From: Agrostemma githago
Lineage: Eukaryota > Streptophyta > Magnoliopsida > Caryophyllales > Caryophyllaceae
Assembly: GCA_958450325.1 (NCBI GenBank)
Contig: OY288246.1
Location: 41,903,619 to 41,967,618, forward strand
Direction of reading: 5' to 3'
DNA: 64,000 bases
Below the pieces are notes generated by a model. It worked only from the letters and a program-made list of their open reading frames with translations. It was not told where the DNA came from and searched no databases. The number at the start of each line of letters is the position of its first letter. Position 1 is the first letter of the stretch. A program made the position numbers and the translations under genes. This document shows positions 20,811-33,463 of this stretch, piece by piece.

Positions 20811-23490
20811 TTAACGATAGACAGGGGATCAAACAATATTTATGTGACTCGCAAATAACACAAAAATAATTAAATGTAGTCGGGGTAAGTCGAGGTTGGT
20901 CCACAGGTGATAAGTGTAGTTTCTAGTGCCTATTTTGCTGTGTTTTGGTCCCAATTTCCTTGCGGAATCGCTCCTTGGGAGCGGTTCATGGGCTACTTAT
21001 GCTTCCTCTAGCTCGTTTCAGGTTCCCGAGACCATTCATGAAGAGTTTGTGTGATTCCGACTCAATACATACACTTTTCGGAGCCAACGAAGCGGAGGAA
21101 CGATCACTCGATGCCTTGGATTCGACCTCGAGACCTTGGGACCCGATCCTGAGCCCCTTTGACTCGATCCTGAGACCCGAGAGTCGATAAGAAGTCCATG
21201 AGAAGCAAGGGGGAACCTTAAAGATCATATTGGAGGCCTACAAGACTCATCCCCGATAGGTATGGCCTCATCCCGTCCGGGATGAGGTGCACAAAAGAGG
21301 GGTGTTCTGTTCTGGGTCCGTCCCGGTCGGGACCATCCCTTCCTGGCCGGGACCATTCCCTTCCCGGTCGGGACCGGTCCGTCCCGGTCGGGACCTTGGT
21401 GCTGTAACCCGCCTTTGTTTCCCTTCTTCTCCTTCATTCTTGTAACCCTATAAATACTCCTCCTTTGTAATGTTTAAGCACACTACTTTACCCTAGATTA
21501 TTTTAGGCCTCCATTAAGCATTCAAACCCTAGATTAGTGCTCCTCACATTAGTTTTAATCTCTCTTTAATCCTTAGTTAATCTTTGTTAAGCTAGTTTAG
21601 TTAATCTTGTATTAATAGGATACTTGAAGATTCATCCAAGCTTGACAACCTTCGAGTTGATTTGGGTTTCTTATTTATGCAAGTTTACATCTTTATCATC
21701 ATCTTGTTGTTGGTATAATCCTCTTTACTCTTGTTCTTTGTTATTTATTCAAGTTTGAATCTTTACTTAGTGTTTATTGTTATTGTTCTTGTTCTTGATA
21801 ATGGATGTTTGGTTTATGATGTTGTTTTCTCTTATTGTTGTTATGGTTAGTTTGTTAATGAGTGAGTAGTCTCCTTGTGGGTTAGTAGGGGGACTAAGGG
21901 TAGATTATGGGTGATTAGGGTTTGATTAGGGGTAAAGGGTGAATCTTTGTTGTTAGTCACATATTGGGCACTCTATGTGTTTGTTGATATGCTTGTGTGA
22001 GTAGTAGTGGCCATGCTTCCCATACTTGTGCTCATCTTCTCATTGTTTGTCTATTATGTGGTTGTGTTGAGGTTAGTCTTAGACGCGAGAGCGCGAACTT
22101 ACCTCGGTGTCGGTCTACGTAGTGAGAGCCCGGACCGACTCTAGCAATTAGGAGACACCTACACCCTTGACCACCCCAATTACCCTACTACACTTATGAA
22201 CCCGACCTAACCCACCTCTTCTTCATATTTGATTCAACTTCTTAGTTAGTCATCGGTTCTCCTAGTTTGCTTGTTAGTTTAATCTTTAGCTATTCCATCT
22301 TAGCATTGTTTTTGTCTAGTCATTGTTAGTCCACTTCCTTCATCTCCCCCCATCATAATTCGTCAATTAGCATTTCTCTGTGTTTGTTTGTGACTTAGTC
22401 TCGTTTTTAGGCCGACCTAGTCTAGACCTTACAATACCGTCTCCGTGGATATCGACCCTACTTGCCCTAGCTACCCACTAGGAATAGTCGGTTATTTATT
22501 TGATCGGCGGGATCCACGATAAATCCCACCATCAACAGGGAAAGCGGTGTTAATCGAGTAAGAGCTATGCGTATGGGGTCTAATGGGAGGAGGGGGGGGG
22601 GTTAGTCAAGTATAAACTAGAATGCAATGAATAACAAGAGATAATCAATAGAGAAAAGGTGTTAAAGGGAGTCGAGAATTGGAAATCGAGTTCTATGAGT
22701 CTCGGGTTTATGGGTCGATCACAAAGCCGATAGAGGAAGAATATCACCTTTCGACTTCTTCACCCAACTTATCTAGATCCCGCTTTCGCCGCGAAAAAAG
22801 GTAAGTCGCAAGTCAATGTAATTTCTACCCCGGATTTCCCGACCAACGGTAAGTCTCAAAACGAGGGATCTCTTACCCCGGGTTTTTCCGAATGGTAGAA
22901 ATGAGTCAAGGTTGATCTAGTTGGCCGGACTAAGTCAACGATGACACAAAAACCTCAAACATGATAAATCAACAAGCATGCAACCAAACCACAATTCCTT
23001 AATTCATATCACCCAAGAGCTTCCTCCCTTAACCCCCTAACAAGAAAACTACTCACAATTCATGAAGGAAACTACAAAAGCAATAACAATGGAGAAAATA
23101 ACAAGAGCATGCATAATGATGAAAACCAAAGGAAATAAACTAAGACAACGAAGAAAATTACGCTCAACAAAAGAGACTACAAAGCGATCTAAAAACAACG
23201 TAAGTAAAATCAATGAAAATGGTGCAATAACGAAAACAGCAATATTAAGTCTAATCTAGAGATGAGGGAGAGGAAGAGAAATATATCAACAATGGAGGAA
23301 AATGACAATATAGAAGATGAAGATTGCATAAAAATAAAGAAACCTTGATGAACAGGACAATGGATATGTCACTAATCTTTTGATAATCTCCAAAGAACTT
23401 CTTGAATAAAATTAGAATTCCTTACAAAAGCTTGAATCTAAAGCAATAAGAAGATGAAAATTGATAAAAACTATGTAACTTCTATCTAAT
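20811..23490 (-). repeat. Decayed Athila-like LTR, minus strand (interrupted)
   Basis: Across the solo LTR at 20908-22534, the minus strand reads CTGTGGACCAACCTCGACTT then ACCCCGACTAC. This matches the end block of Athila-2 LTRs (CCGTGGACACGACCCGACTT). Further 5' (22535-23490) the sequence is non-coding. No gene is seen. Boundaries are approximate; the right edge coincides with the start of the Athila-2 array. Confidence 0.45.
20908..22534 (+). repeat. Solo LTR of the Athila-2 family (TSD ACAGG)
   Basis: It starts TGATAAGTG and ends CACCATCA (1627 bp), flanked by exact ACAGG (20903-20907 and 22535-22539). It contains the TCCCGGTCGGGA array (21247-21395) and a TATA box (21449-21456). It sits inside the end block of an older Athila-like LTR in the opposite orientation. 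Confidence 0.92.
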
Positions 23491-23830
23491 TGATAAGTGT
23501 AGTTTGTAGTGCCTAGTTTGTCGTGTTTTGGTCCCTTTTTCCTTTCGGAATCGCTCCTTGGGAGCGGTTCATGGGCTACTTATGCTTCCTCTAGTTCGTT
23601 TCAGGTTCCCGAGACCATTCATGAAGAGTTTGAGCGATTCCGACTCAATACATACACTTTTCGGAGCCAACGAAGTGAAGGAACGATCACTCGGTGCCTT
23701 GGATTCGACCCCGAGACCTCGGGACCCGATCCCGAGCCCCTTAGACTCGATCCTGAGACCCGAGAGTTGATGAGAAGCCCATGTGAAGCAAGGAAGAACC
23801 GTAAATATCATATTGGAGGCCTACAAGACC

Positions 23831-23980
23831 CATCCCCGACGGGAAGGAACTCATCCCGTCCGAGATGAGGTGCGCAAAAAGCAATGGTTCTGTTTTGGGT
23901 CCGTCCCGGGCGGGACCAATCCGTCCCGGTCGGGACCAATCCTTACCGGGCGGGACCATCTCGTCCCGGACGGGACGGCC
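23831..23980 (+). repeat. TCCCGGTCGGGA array in Athila-2 LTR 1
   Basis: Copies of CGTCCCGGTCGGGACC and variants (CCCGGGCGGGACC, CCCGGACGGGACG) end about 50 bp before the TATA box. The equivalents are 15222-15367, 21247-21395, 40732-40860 and 59722-59849; motif number and sequence vary between LTRs. Confidence 0.8.
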
Positions 23981-24029
23981 GAGCTGTAGCACGAGACTCT
24001 TTTGTCTTCCTCCTTCATTCTTGTAACCC

Positions 24030-24037
24030 TATAAATA
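24030..24037 (+). promoter_or_regulatory. TATA box of Athila-2 LTR 1
   Basis: TATAAATA in AACCCTATAAATACTCC. The same box is at 15421, 21449, 40911 and 59901 in the other family LTRs. Confidence 0.7.
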
Positions 24038-24550
24038 CTCCTCCCTTGTAATGTTTAAGCACCATACTTTACCCTAGATTATTTTAGGCCTCTCTTAAGC
24101 ATTCAAAACCCTAATTAGCCTCTTTTCATCTTTAGTTAATCCTTAGTTAACCTTAGTTTAATCTAGTTAATTAATCTTGTAATTCAGAAGATTCTTGAAG
24201 ACTCATCCAAGATTGACAACCTTGGAGATTATTTGGATTTCTTATTAATGCAAGTTCTCATATTTTTATCTTCTTGTTAGTGGGTATAATTTCTCTTCTC
24301 ATAATCTTTGTCAATTTATCAAGTTTTAATCTTTACATATTGTTTATTTGTTCTTGTTTGTTCATAATGAATGTTTGGTTGTTTGTGTTGATTTCTCTTA
24401 GTATTGTTATTGTTAGTTTGATAATGAGTGAGTAGATCCCTTGTGGGGTTAGTAGGGGGATTAAGTGTGGATTATGGGTGATTAGGGCTTGATTGTGGGT
24501 AAAGGTGATTCATTTGTTGCTAGTCACTTATTGGGCACACCATGTGTTTG

Positions 24551-26817
24551 TGTGGACATGACATAGGTCCACCCCGACGCGGCCACGCGCGGGTTTTGGG
24601 AGGCGAATGAATCTCCATATGAGATGGTCAAATTGAAATTTAAATCGAAGTAGGAGTCGCCACCGAATTTTATGGTTATTCGGAACCATTCGAACCCACT
24701 CTATGTCGTAGTGGGCCGTGTACAAAATACGGCCCATTTCCGATGTCAGAGTTTATTGGGTTCGTCCCTTAGCATTGCGATACCTATACCGACATTATCG
24801 GATATCGTGTATTGAATGACTCTCGTTGCCAATGGATTCGGACATCCGGAAACCATGGTTCTGAGTAAGGGGTGAGGGTACGTGTTGGGAAGTTCACTAA
24901 GAACACCCAACCCCGCCCGCACTTAGTGGCCTTTACTAAGATATCGTTCGTTTTTGGTGTACACGCGTTAGTTCGACGGTTGAATGATATGCAAACAGTA
25001 TTTTCCCTAAACATGTGAGAGAAAAATAAATGGGTTGCTAAGTCGTTTAATGCATGTTAAACTAATAGCGTTGAAGTTATTTTAGCATGTGAAGTTCGTT
25101 TTAGTCTAATAAAACAAAGAAATAAATAAATTGCTACAAACACGAGAAAACGAGTTAGTAACGATTGAATAATTTGAATAAAGAAGTAAATAAATAATAT
25201 GCATGATTTTGGAAAAGACTTATGACACGTGATGGATTAGCACATGTTGACCGAGGTCGAAGAAAAAAATATTTATCGAAATATGTCGCGAAAGTCGCTT
25301 TTTATGTAAGATTCGAAAAGAATAAAAAATAAAAAGCGAGGAAACGAAAAAAAGAGACCCGGCTAAGCAGGCCACCGCGCGAGTCGTCTGACAGGCGCGC
25401 GACTCGCGTGGCGGTCTGTTTGGGTTTTTTTGTTTTGTCGAAAATCGTCAATTTTTATAAATCGCGTACAAATATGGATTAATTTATGCCCGATTCATAT
25501 TTTCGATATTCGTCGTATTCGATATTCGTTTATGAAATCGATATCGAATAGTCGGAATGATTTTAAAAAAAAGTTTGGAAAAAAGTTTGTTTTGAACGAA
25601 AAGTAAAAAAAGAATTTTGAACGAAAAAGATAATTCTCTCCGCGTATAAAATCATCGAATTTTGTTTTAAAAAGGATGTGACGATTTTATTAGCATCAAC
25701 GAGAATTAATTAATTTTGTTCTTGTTAGATACGATATTTGACTAAAGAATCGATATCGTATTTTAAGAACGTTATAAGAAAAAATAGTTTTTGTAGTATC
25801 GATTATTAGAAATAATGAAAAATATGTGACGAACGACCCATATTAAAAATACGAAACGACCGACGACAAGACTCGAAAAAGACGAAAAAACGTAAAGAAA
25901 GGAAAAGAAGAAGAGAAGAATCGGGTTTGATTTACACCCTCAACCTACATGCTTTGTTTTCTCGGGATAAGGCTCGTTGGAAAGTGGCTTAAACTTGGGA
26001 GCGTCGAGATGATGCGGGATGAGTTAAGGTGTTATTTTGGACGTGTGATGGGACGGGTTTCGGCCGGTTTCTCGGGGTTGGATTCGTCGGTATTTTGGTG
26101 TTTGTATGAACGATAAATGTGTGTCGAGGTTGATGAATAATTCTAGATTAATTCTGAGTTTTTGATGAATGATCGTGTATGTTCAATGTGTTTTTTTTTG
26201 TGTGTGTCGTGAAGGTCCTATTTATAAGAGCAGAGTTTTAGGAGAGGTGTCTTGCTTGGACAACAAGAAACACCGGTTTGGATAGGAAACGTAAGAGTTC
26301 GAAGGGAACAAGAAGTCCGTTGCTTGGGGAAGAAGCTAGGAAATCTCGGCTGTTTTGGCTGATTTCGGCCGAGTGTTTGACACTCGGTCGGCAATTGCTT
26401 TAGTTTTTCGGATAGAATTCCACTTGAGATCAAATTCTACCTTCAACGGAATTGTTTAATGTTTTCGAAGCTGATTTTTTGTAGTATTGGAGTCCAAACC
26501 GGACACGTGAGGTGTCACGGTTGGTCCGTGAGTCTCGGGAAATATCTTTGACCGGGTTTCGACTCGGTCGCTAAAAGACGGTTTTACCCCTGGTGTCGGA
26601 ATCGACCCAAATTAGTCTTATTTGACTCGAAACGACCCACTGAGCCTGGATTTGAGGTTGGTTTTGTAAGATTTGTACTCCGTAATAAGTCTAAACCAAA
26701 TGTCCATGATTACGAGCCCATATCCGAGTCCATCAAAGCATGTTTGCGTCCGATCATCATCGGGTGTTTGGCGGGAACAATTATAGACACCTGGCGGTCA
26801 AAATGTGGGTGTCTACA
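24551..26817 (-). repeat. Element N copy 1, 3' LTR
   Basis: 2267 bp. On the plus strand it runs from TGTGGACATGAC to GTGTCTACA, so the minus-strand LTR starts TGTAGACACC. Minus-strand TATA box TATAAATA at plus 26219-26226. A GC-rich hairpin (GAGTCG...CGACTCGCG) lies at about 25370-25410 in otherwise AT-rich sequence. Confidence 0.88.
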
Positions 26818-26832
26818 GAGCCCCCAGTCTGA
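26818..26832 (-). promoter_or_regulatory. Element N polypurine tract
   Basis: On the minus strand TCAGACTGGGGGCTC lies directly before the 3' LTR start TGTAGACACC. The copy 2 equivalent is 43701-43715. Confidence 0.65.
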
Positions 26833-29800
26833 CTGAGGCTTGGACAAGGAAAAAGTCAGAGTAGCTACCAGGTCAATCAAGGATTAAAACCTGACAAACT
26901 TCCGATCGGGTAGTTTATAGTCCATTAGACCTGCGTGAAGGGCTCGCCAGCCATAGAATAGAAATCATACCTGGGTTGATGTTGATAATGTCGCGGGAGC
27001 TTGCCTTGGAAGCTATGGGTATACCTGTTTAGAGGTACATCCTGTCTTAGAATTGCGCGGGAGCTTGCCTTGGAAGCTATGAGTATATCTGTTTACAGAT
27101 ACATCCTGATTCTTCAGTAGAAAATGTTGCCTAAACTTTCCACTGGGGGAACTTTTCTTAGAATTTCTCGGGAGTCTTGGGTGTACCTGTATGCTGACAC
27201 AATTTGTATGTAACATTTAGGTGAAACACCGACTCATGCTGGGGAAGAAATGATTTTTGATTGATTTTTTGGAAAGAAAATGATTTTTTTTTGAAAATTA
27301 GAATGCTTGGGATGACTTGATTCCTAATCCGATTCTGACATGGACTCCTAAAGTCTCTGGTTAGGCCTGTATGCCTATATGAAGTGTGATAAAAATTCCT
27401 ATTCCCGTGGTGACTAGGAAAGGGATTTTCTCAAATGGCTAAGTTTTGCGAATTTTAAAATGAGAATTTGAAGAGAGAGATATACCGACCGACTCGACTC
27501 TGGACGCGACAAGACGAGTTGACAGACACGACTGGACTCTCTAAGGGTTGGACCGTGACTCGGTAGGGCATGGGTCACCTAATATGACAAGACTCTTAAG
27601 TTGCGCTATTCCCTAGCCTAGGCGAGTGTCAACACGGTCGAATCCTCGGAATGGGACTGTTTCCGTACGACAGGGCTTTGTGGTGGCAATGCCGTAGACT
27701 GGTGTTCTTTTTGATATTCTTTTGATTTAGGGGTACATTCCCAAAGTGGGTATTGCTTCGAGTCCCTGACCAATTCTCGTCTTCAGCTGAGCCGAGTACT
27801 AGGACACACTATAGAAAGGAGGCTAGATCTTTATTCTTTGAATTTATCTGGATTTTGTGAGTGGATGGAGAACTTCTGCCTAGGAGAAGCCCCCAGGATG
27901 ACAAAGCTAGCTGCTAAGAACATGACAGTGTCGTGACCGGAATGATGATGCTTTTTCGAATTTGTGTGAATGTGAATGGTTGTGCCTTTGTCGAAAGGCT
28001 GCCTACGTATTCACGTGTAGTGAAATCAAACCAAGCTCTAGTTCAGTGGATTGAAAGATATATAATGGTGCCTAGTTTACTAGGGCTTTGTGTGTACCTA
28101 GCCACAATGATTGTGTAGGCTAGGTGCATTCCCAGTGATGTCTTGATCAAAGGGCTAGAATAGTTAGGATGTTGATCCTGTGACTGTGAGCGTTCTCCGG
28201 GGTAGCCCCCAGAGGTGATGTGAACTATTTGGGCATGTTCTACGCCGACCGCAAATTGAGTTCCCGTGTTTGGGGTTGGTAACTGGTTTGCATGAGGAGA
28301 ATTGGGATGGGATTTTAACGAGTTATGCTCTCGGGGATTTTAACGAGTTCTGTTCTCGGGGATTTGATGAGTTTTGCTCTCGGGGATTTTAACGAGTTTT
28401 GCTCTCGGGGATTTTAACGAGTTTTGCTCTTCGGGGGATTTTGACGAGTTTTGCTCTCGGGGATTTTGACGAGTTTTGCTCTCGGGGGGATTTGACGAGT
28501 TTTGCTCTAGGGGATTTTAACGAGTTTTGCTCTCGGGGATTTTAACGAGTTTTGCTCTCGGGGGGATTTGACGAGTTTTGCTCTCGGGGATTTTAACGAG
28601 TTTTGCTCTCGGGGATTTTAACGAGTTTTGCTCTCGGGAGGATTTGACGAGTTTTGCTCTCGGGTCTTTGTATGGTGATTGTGAATTTTGTTATGTAAAG
28701 GGGAAATCGAGTAGAATGGCTCGAACTTTGATCGGGATAAGTTTTGATAATGCGAGATCTGATTTCCATGTCTGGCCCTAATGGTTAGGGGTATCTTATA
28801 GAGCTTGAATCCTCAAAATTCTGGGCTGTCTCTGGCCTGGGTCTTGGGAAGGTCTTGAGGGTTGTAATGTGGGAAGGCTAAGTGTGGTGTTAGCAGACCC
28901 GCTCGATTATCTCTCCCTTATTTGATGGTATGAATTTTGACCGTACCCTGGTCATGGGGCTTTCACTCGAATTGACCGTTGATCATGGTCATGGGTTTTT
29001 GGGAGTTCTTTTTTATCATGGCCAGCTCTTTTGTTTTGGGCCTTTTGCTTTTTCTTGGACTTTTTCTTTTTTTTTTGGCCTTTTAATCCCGGTCATGGGT
29101 GCTTCTTTTGCCTGCTTTTTATTTCGGCTTTTGCTTCTTCTGGGACTATTTTTTGTCCAGCTTTTTCTTTTTGTCGGTCAGACTAGCACCTAAGGTAGGG
29201 ACTGGTCAGTCTTATTGGATGAGTGTTTATTGTGGGAAGTGGGCTTGCCTCCCGTCTTGAACCCAAACTAGGAGACTACCCAGATTTGTCCTAGGATTCG
29301 ATATGCTCCTGCTACGGGTAGTTACGTGGCTTTCTATACCAGACATGGAATAGGTAAAAGGAAAACACGGCTCGGTTTCCTGCAGTCATTATAGATGTGC
29401 CTATAATAGTCACGTGCGTGTGCTCACAGTGTATGATGGTGTTCATCATGTTCTCGGAAACACGTAAGGAAAGCATATATGAGAAAGAATAATGAAAGCT
29501 GATTTTATTGAATTTAAAAAAAAAAGAAAAAAAAAGAGGACAAAATACAATTGACTCTGACTCTGACTTTGATTTGGAAATGAGGATGTAGGGTATCCTA
29601 GACTCGAACTCAGACTTAGACTCGAATCAAATCCGGACTCGGACGCTCGGTTGGTTGTTTTTTTTGGTAAGGTCTTTGATTGGAGAGAAAGACGGGTGCC
29701 ACGACTCGCCTAAACTCGGCTTTGCGCAAGTGCAAGAGAGGGAGTCAAACTAGACACGGCCTGGGGTGACGGGTCGACAAAGACTCTTGGACTGGGATAC

Positions 29801-31187
29801 TCGAACGTTGATCTAGACGAGGTAACGACTGCGAAATGGACTCGAGCTGCATAAGGGTGAATCCGAAAATGGGGGCGACCGTGTTTGACCATATCACGTG
29901 CTCGGACCAACCGTGGTGACCTAAACCTAGGTGACTCGAGTATTTGTAGCATAGGTACGACTCGAAGAAGGAATCATAAGGACGCCAGTGTATGATGAAC
30001 GTGGGGCGCCCTTAGGATGACCGTGGTTGACTGCTCGGTTGGGGGATAGCCCCCGAGTGAGGCTGAAGAATCTGATAGGACTCAGATGGTGTGACACCTA
30101 AGTGACTCGAAAGTGGGGTACGTGAGACAACACGTGCAAGACATGACCCTTAGAGCAACCGTGACTTATCGCCCTGCTGAAGGGTAGCCCCCGAGCGAGG
30201 AAAAGCCCGAAAAGGAAATGAGTCGGAAAGGACTTCTAGACGGGTGACTCGTGAAAACCGACTCCTAGACGGGTGACTCCTGGATGGTGGACTCTCCCTA
30301 GGATTTGGCAAAGTGGGCCTAGTCCCGTTTGAAGGAAGATCCATGTGAGAATTCCCCAGACTTTGGACTCGAGTGTGTAAACGGGCTTCCCTTTGTAAGA
30401 GTTTGTCCTACGCAGGTGGGCCGTGCCTTGACAAATAAGGCGGACTGGGATGGGGTAGAAACTCGTGATGTAAGATCGACGGAGTTTCGACGCTAGAGAT
30501 TCTAACAACTTATGACAAGACTCGACACGACTAAATACGGGAAGTCCTAAGAAGAGGAAGGTTTTGAAAAGGGACATTTGGATTTGAAAACTGAACAAGG
30601 TCGGATAGGATGGCCCGATTTTTTTTGAAAATCGAAAAAGATGTTATCGGGCCGAGATTTCGAAATTTTGGAAAAGTTTGAACAGCATACCGGCTAAAAA
30701 TAGGCTATTTTGAGTCAAAATCATAAGTCCTAAATTAGGTAGCTTTCCGGGTTTTGAAAAATAGATGGGTTTGAAAAGATGGATGTTTTTGAAAATGACG
30801 GTTTTTGAAAAGACCAAAGAAGATCAAGTAGCATGTAGTCACGGAAACAGTATAATGACACCATGTATGCTCTTAGTCTAAGTCTCGGTCGGTCGAATAG
30901 GGTCTATACCAACGACGATAGCTTTCTCGCAAATCAGGACGGTCTTTCTATGCCGAGTTGGTCTTAGAACCTGCCGTAAAACCAATGCGAGTTCCGCCAT
31001 CGAAGTCTTTAGCGCACCCATTTAGGAATGCACCGCGGTATAGTGGGACGTCGGTCACAAGTAACCGGCCCGGGAAAGAATTGGGTTATGCATGAACCAT
31101 TGAACTAAAACGTGTACATTACTAATCGAACGATTTCTTTTCGAGTCTCACCCTGAGGATGCCGATGGTAAGTGACACATCAGTTAA
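26833..31187 (-). other. Element N copy 1 internal region, non-coding
   Basis: No gag, protease, RT, RNase H or integrase block is visible on either strand; the frames present are short and unlike any family I know. Landmarks: a block GGCTGCCTACGTATTC near 28008, the 25-bp tandem array at 28312-28664, and a segment (27985-29260) homologous to fragment Z. An A/G-rich tract lies near 29518-29540. Confidence 0.7.
28312..28664. repeat. 25-bp tandem array in element N copy 1 (14 units)
   Basis: Units of 24-27 bp contain AACGAGTTTTGCTCTCGGGG with variants TGACGAG and TGATGAG. A loose three-unit higher-order pattern can be seen. Copy 2 has 12 units, and fragment Z has none at the homologous place. 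Confidence 0.9.
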
Positions 31188-31205
31188 TCCCCAGCGGAGT
31201 CGCCA
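31188..31205 (-). promoter_or_regulatory. Element N primer binding site (copy 1)
   Basis: On the minus strand TGGCGACTCCGCTGGGGA lies three bases after the 5' LTR end CATGTCCACA. I recall this as the tRNA-Arg-type site of Tat/Ogre elements, unverified here. It fixes the element's orientation. Confidence 0.75.
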
Positions 31206-31208
31206 AAT

Positions 31209-33463
31209 TGTGGACATGACATAGGTCCACCCCGACGCGGCCACGCGCGGGTTTGGGGAGGCGAATGAATCTCCATATGAGATGGTCAAATTGAAATTTA
31301 AATCGAAGTAGGAGTCGCCACCCAATTTTATGGTTATTCGGAACCATTCGAACCCACTCTATGTCGTAGTGGGCCGTGTACAAAATACGGCCCATTTCCG
31401 ATGTCAGAGTTTATTGGGGTCGTCCCTTAGCATTACGATACCGATACCGACATTATCGGATATCGTGTATTGAATGACTCTCGTTGCCAATGGATTCGGA
31501 CATCCGGAAACCATGGTTCTGAGTAAGGGGTGAGGGTACGTGTTGGAAAGTTCACTAAGAACACCCAACCCCGCCTGCACTTAGCGGACTTTACTAAGAT
31601 ATCGTTCGTTTTTGGTGTACGCGCGTTAGTTCGAAGGTTGAATGATATGCAAACAATATTTTCCCTAAACATGTGAGAGAAAAATAAATGGGTTGCTAAG
31701 TCGTTTAATGCATGTTAAACTAATAGCGTTGAAGTTATTTTAGCATGTGAAGTTCGTTTTAGTCTAATAAAACAAAGAAATAAATAAATTGCTACAAACA
31801 CGAGAAAACGAGTTAGTAACGATTGAATAATTTGAATAAAGAAGTAAATAAATAATATGCATGATTTTGGAAAAGACTTATGACACGTGATTATGTTGAC
31901 CGAGGTCGAAGAAAAAAATATTTATCGAAATATGTCGCGAAAGTCGCTTTTTATGTAAGATTCGAAAAGAATAAAAAATAAAAAGCGAGGAAACAAAAAA
32001 AAGAGACCCGGCTAAGCAAGCCACCGCGCGAGTCACCTGACAGGCGCGCGACTCGCGTGGCGGTCTGTTCGGGTTTTTTTTATTTTGTCGAAAATCGTCA
32101 ATTTTTATAAATCGCGTACAAATATGGATTAATTTATGCCCGATTCATATTTTCGATATTCGTCGTATTCGATATTCGATTATGAAATCAATATCGAATA
32201 GTCGGAATGATTTAAAAAAAAAGTTTGGAAAAAAGTTTGTTTTGAACGAAAAGTAAAAAAAGAATTTTGAACGAAAAAGATAATTCTCTCCGCGTATAAA
32301 ATCATCGAATTTTGTTTTAAAAAGGACGTGACGATTTTATTAGCATCAACGAGAATTATTTAATTTTGTTCTTGTTAGATACGATATTCGACTAAAGAAT
32401 CGATATCGTATTTTAAGAACGTTATAAGAAAAAAAAGTTTTTGTAGTATCGATTATTAGAAATAATGAAAAATATGTGACGAACGACCCATATTAAAAAT
32501 ACGAAACGACCGACGACACGACTCGAAAAAGACGAAAAAACGTGAAGAAAGGAAGAGAAGAAGAGAAGAATCGGGTTTGATTTACACCCTCAACCTACAT
32601 GCTTTGTTTTCTCGGGATAAGGCTCGTCGGAAAGTGGCTTAAACTTGGGAGCGTCGAGATGATGCGGGATGAGTTAAGGTGTTATTTTGGACGTGTGATG
32701 GGACGGGTTTCGGCCGGTTTCTCGGAGTCAGATTCGTCGGTATTTTGGTGTTTGTACGAACGATAAATGTGTGTCGAGGTTGATGAATAATTCTAGATTA
32801 ATTCTGAGTTTTTGATGAATGATCGTGTATGTTCAATGTGTTTTTTTTGTGTGTCGTGAAGGTCCTATTTATAAGAGCATAGTTTTAGGAGAGGTGTCTT
32901 GCTTGGACAACAAGAAACACCGGTTTGGATAGAAAACATAAGAGTTCGAAGGGAACGAGAAGTCCGTTGCTTGGGGAAGAAGCAAGGAAATCTCGGCTGT
33001 TTTGGCTGATTTCGGCCGAGTGTTTGACACTCGGTCGGCAATTGCTTTAGTTTTTCGGATAGAATTCCACTTGAGATCAAATTCTACCTTCAACGGAATT
33101 GTTTAGTGTTTTCGAAGCTGATTTTTTGTAGTATTGGAGTCCAAACCGGACACGTGAGGTGTCACGGTTGGTCCGTGAGTCTCGGGAAATATCTTTGACC
33201 GGGTTTCGACTCGGTCTCTAAAAGACGGTTTTACCCCTGGTGTCGGAATCGACCCAAATTAGTCTTATTTGACTCGAAACGACCCACTGGGCCTGGATTT
33301 GAGGTTGGTTTTGTAAGATTTGTACTCCGTAATAAGTTTAAACCAAATGTCCATGATTACGAGCCATATCCGAGTCCATCAAAGCATGTTTGCGTCCGAT
33401 CATCATCGGGTGTTTGGCGGGAACTATTATAGACACCTGGCGGTCAAAATGTGGGTCTCTACA
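31209..33463 (-). repeat. Element N copy 1, 5' LTR
   Basis: 2255 bp, very similar to 24551-26817 with scattered substitutions. Minus-strand TATA box at plus 32866-32873. Variants such as CGGAGTCAGATTCG and GATATTCGACTAAAG are shared with the right LTR of copy 2 and not with the left LTRs. Confidence 0.88.

Larger units (their letters stand above)
24551..33463 (-). mobile_element. Element N copy 1: non-coding Tat/Ogre-like LTR element
   Basis: Two near-identical LTRs (24551-26817 and 31209-33463) flank 4.4 kb with no recognisable gag or pol. The primer site lies on the right (31188-31205) and the polypurine tract on the left, so the element is on the minus strand. TSD: GTTTG at 24546-24550 and GTTTT at 33464-33468, one substitution. 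The empty site is preserved in LTR 3 near 60416-60425 (GTTTGTTGTATTGC). It is a non-autonomous element that must have been moved by proteins of a relative. Confidence 0.88.

Noticed and set aside
24528..25014. Repeated short minus-strand frames in the N LTRs (such as MGRILYTAHYD...)
   Set aside because: They recur only because the LTR recurs; they are short, overlap LTR ends and match no family.
28312..28664. Possible CRISPR-like array
   Set aside because: Units are directly adjacent without unique spacers, vary in sequence, and lie in a plant LTR element.
24551..33463. Reading element N as plus-strand
   Set aside because: The LTR ends are TG...CA in both directions, but the primer site is next to the right LTR and the G-rich PPT next to the left LTR only on the minus strand.
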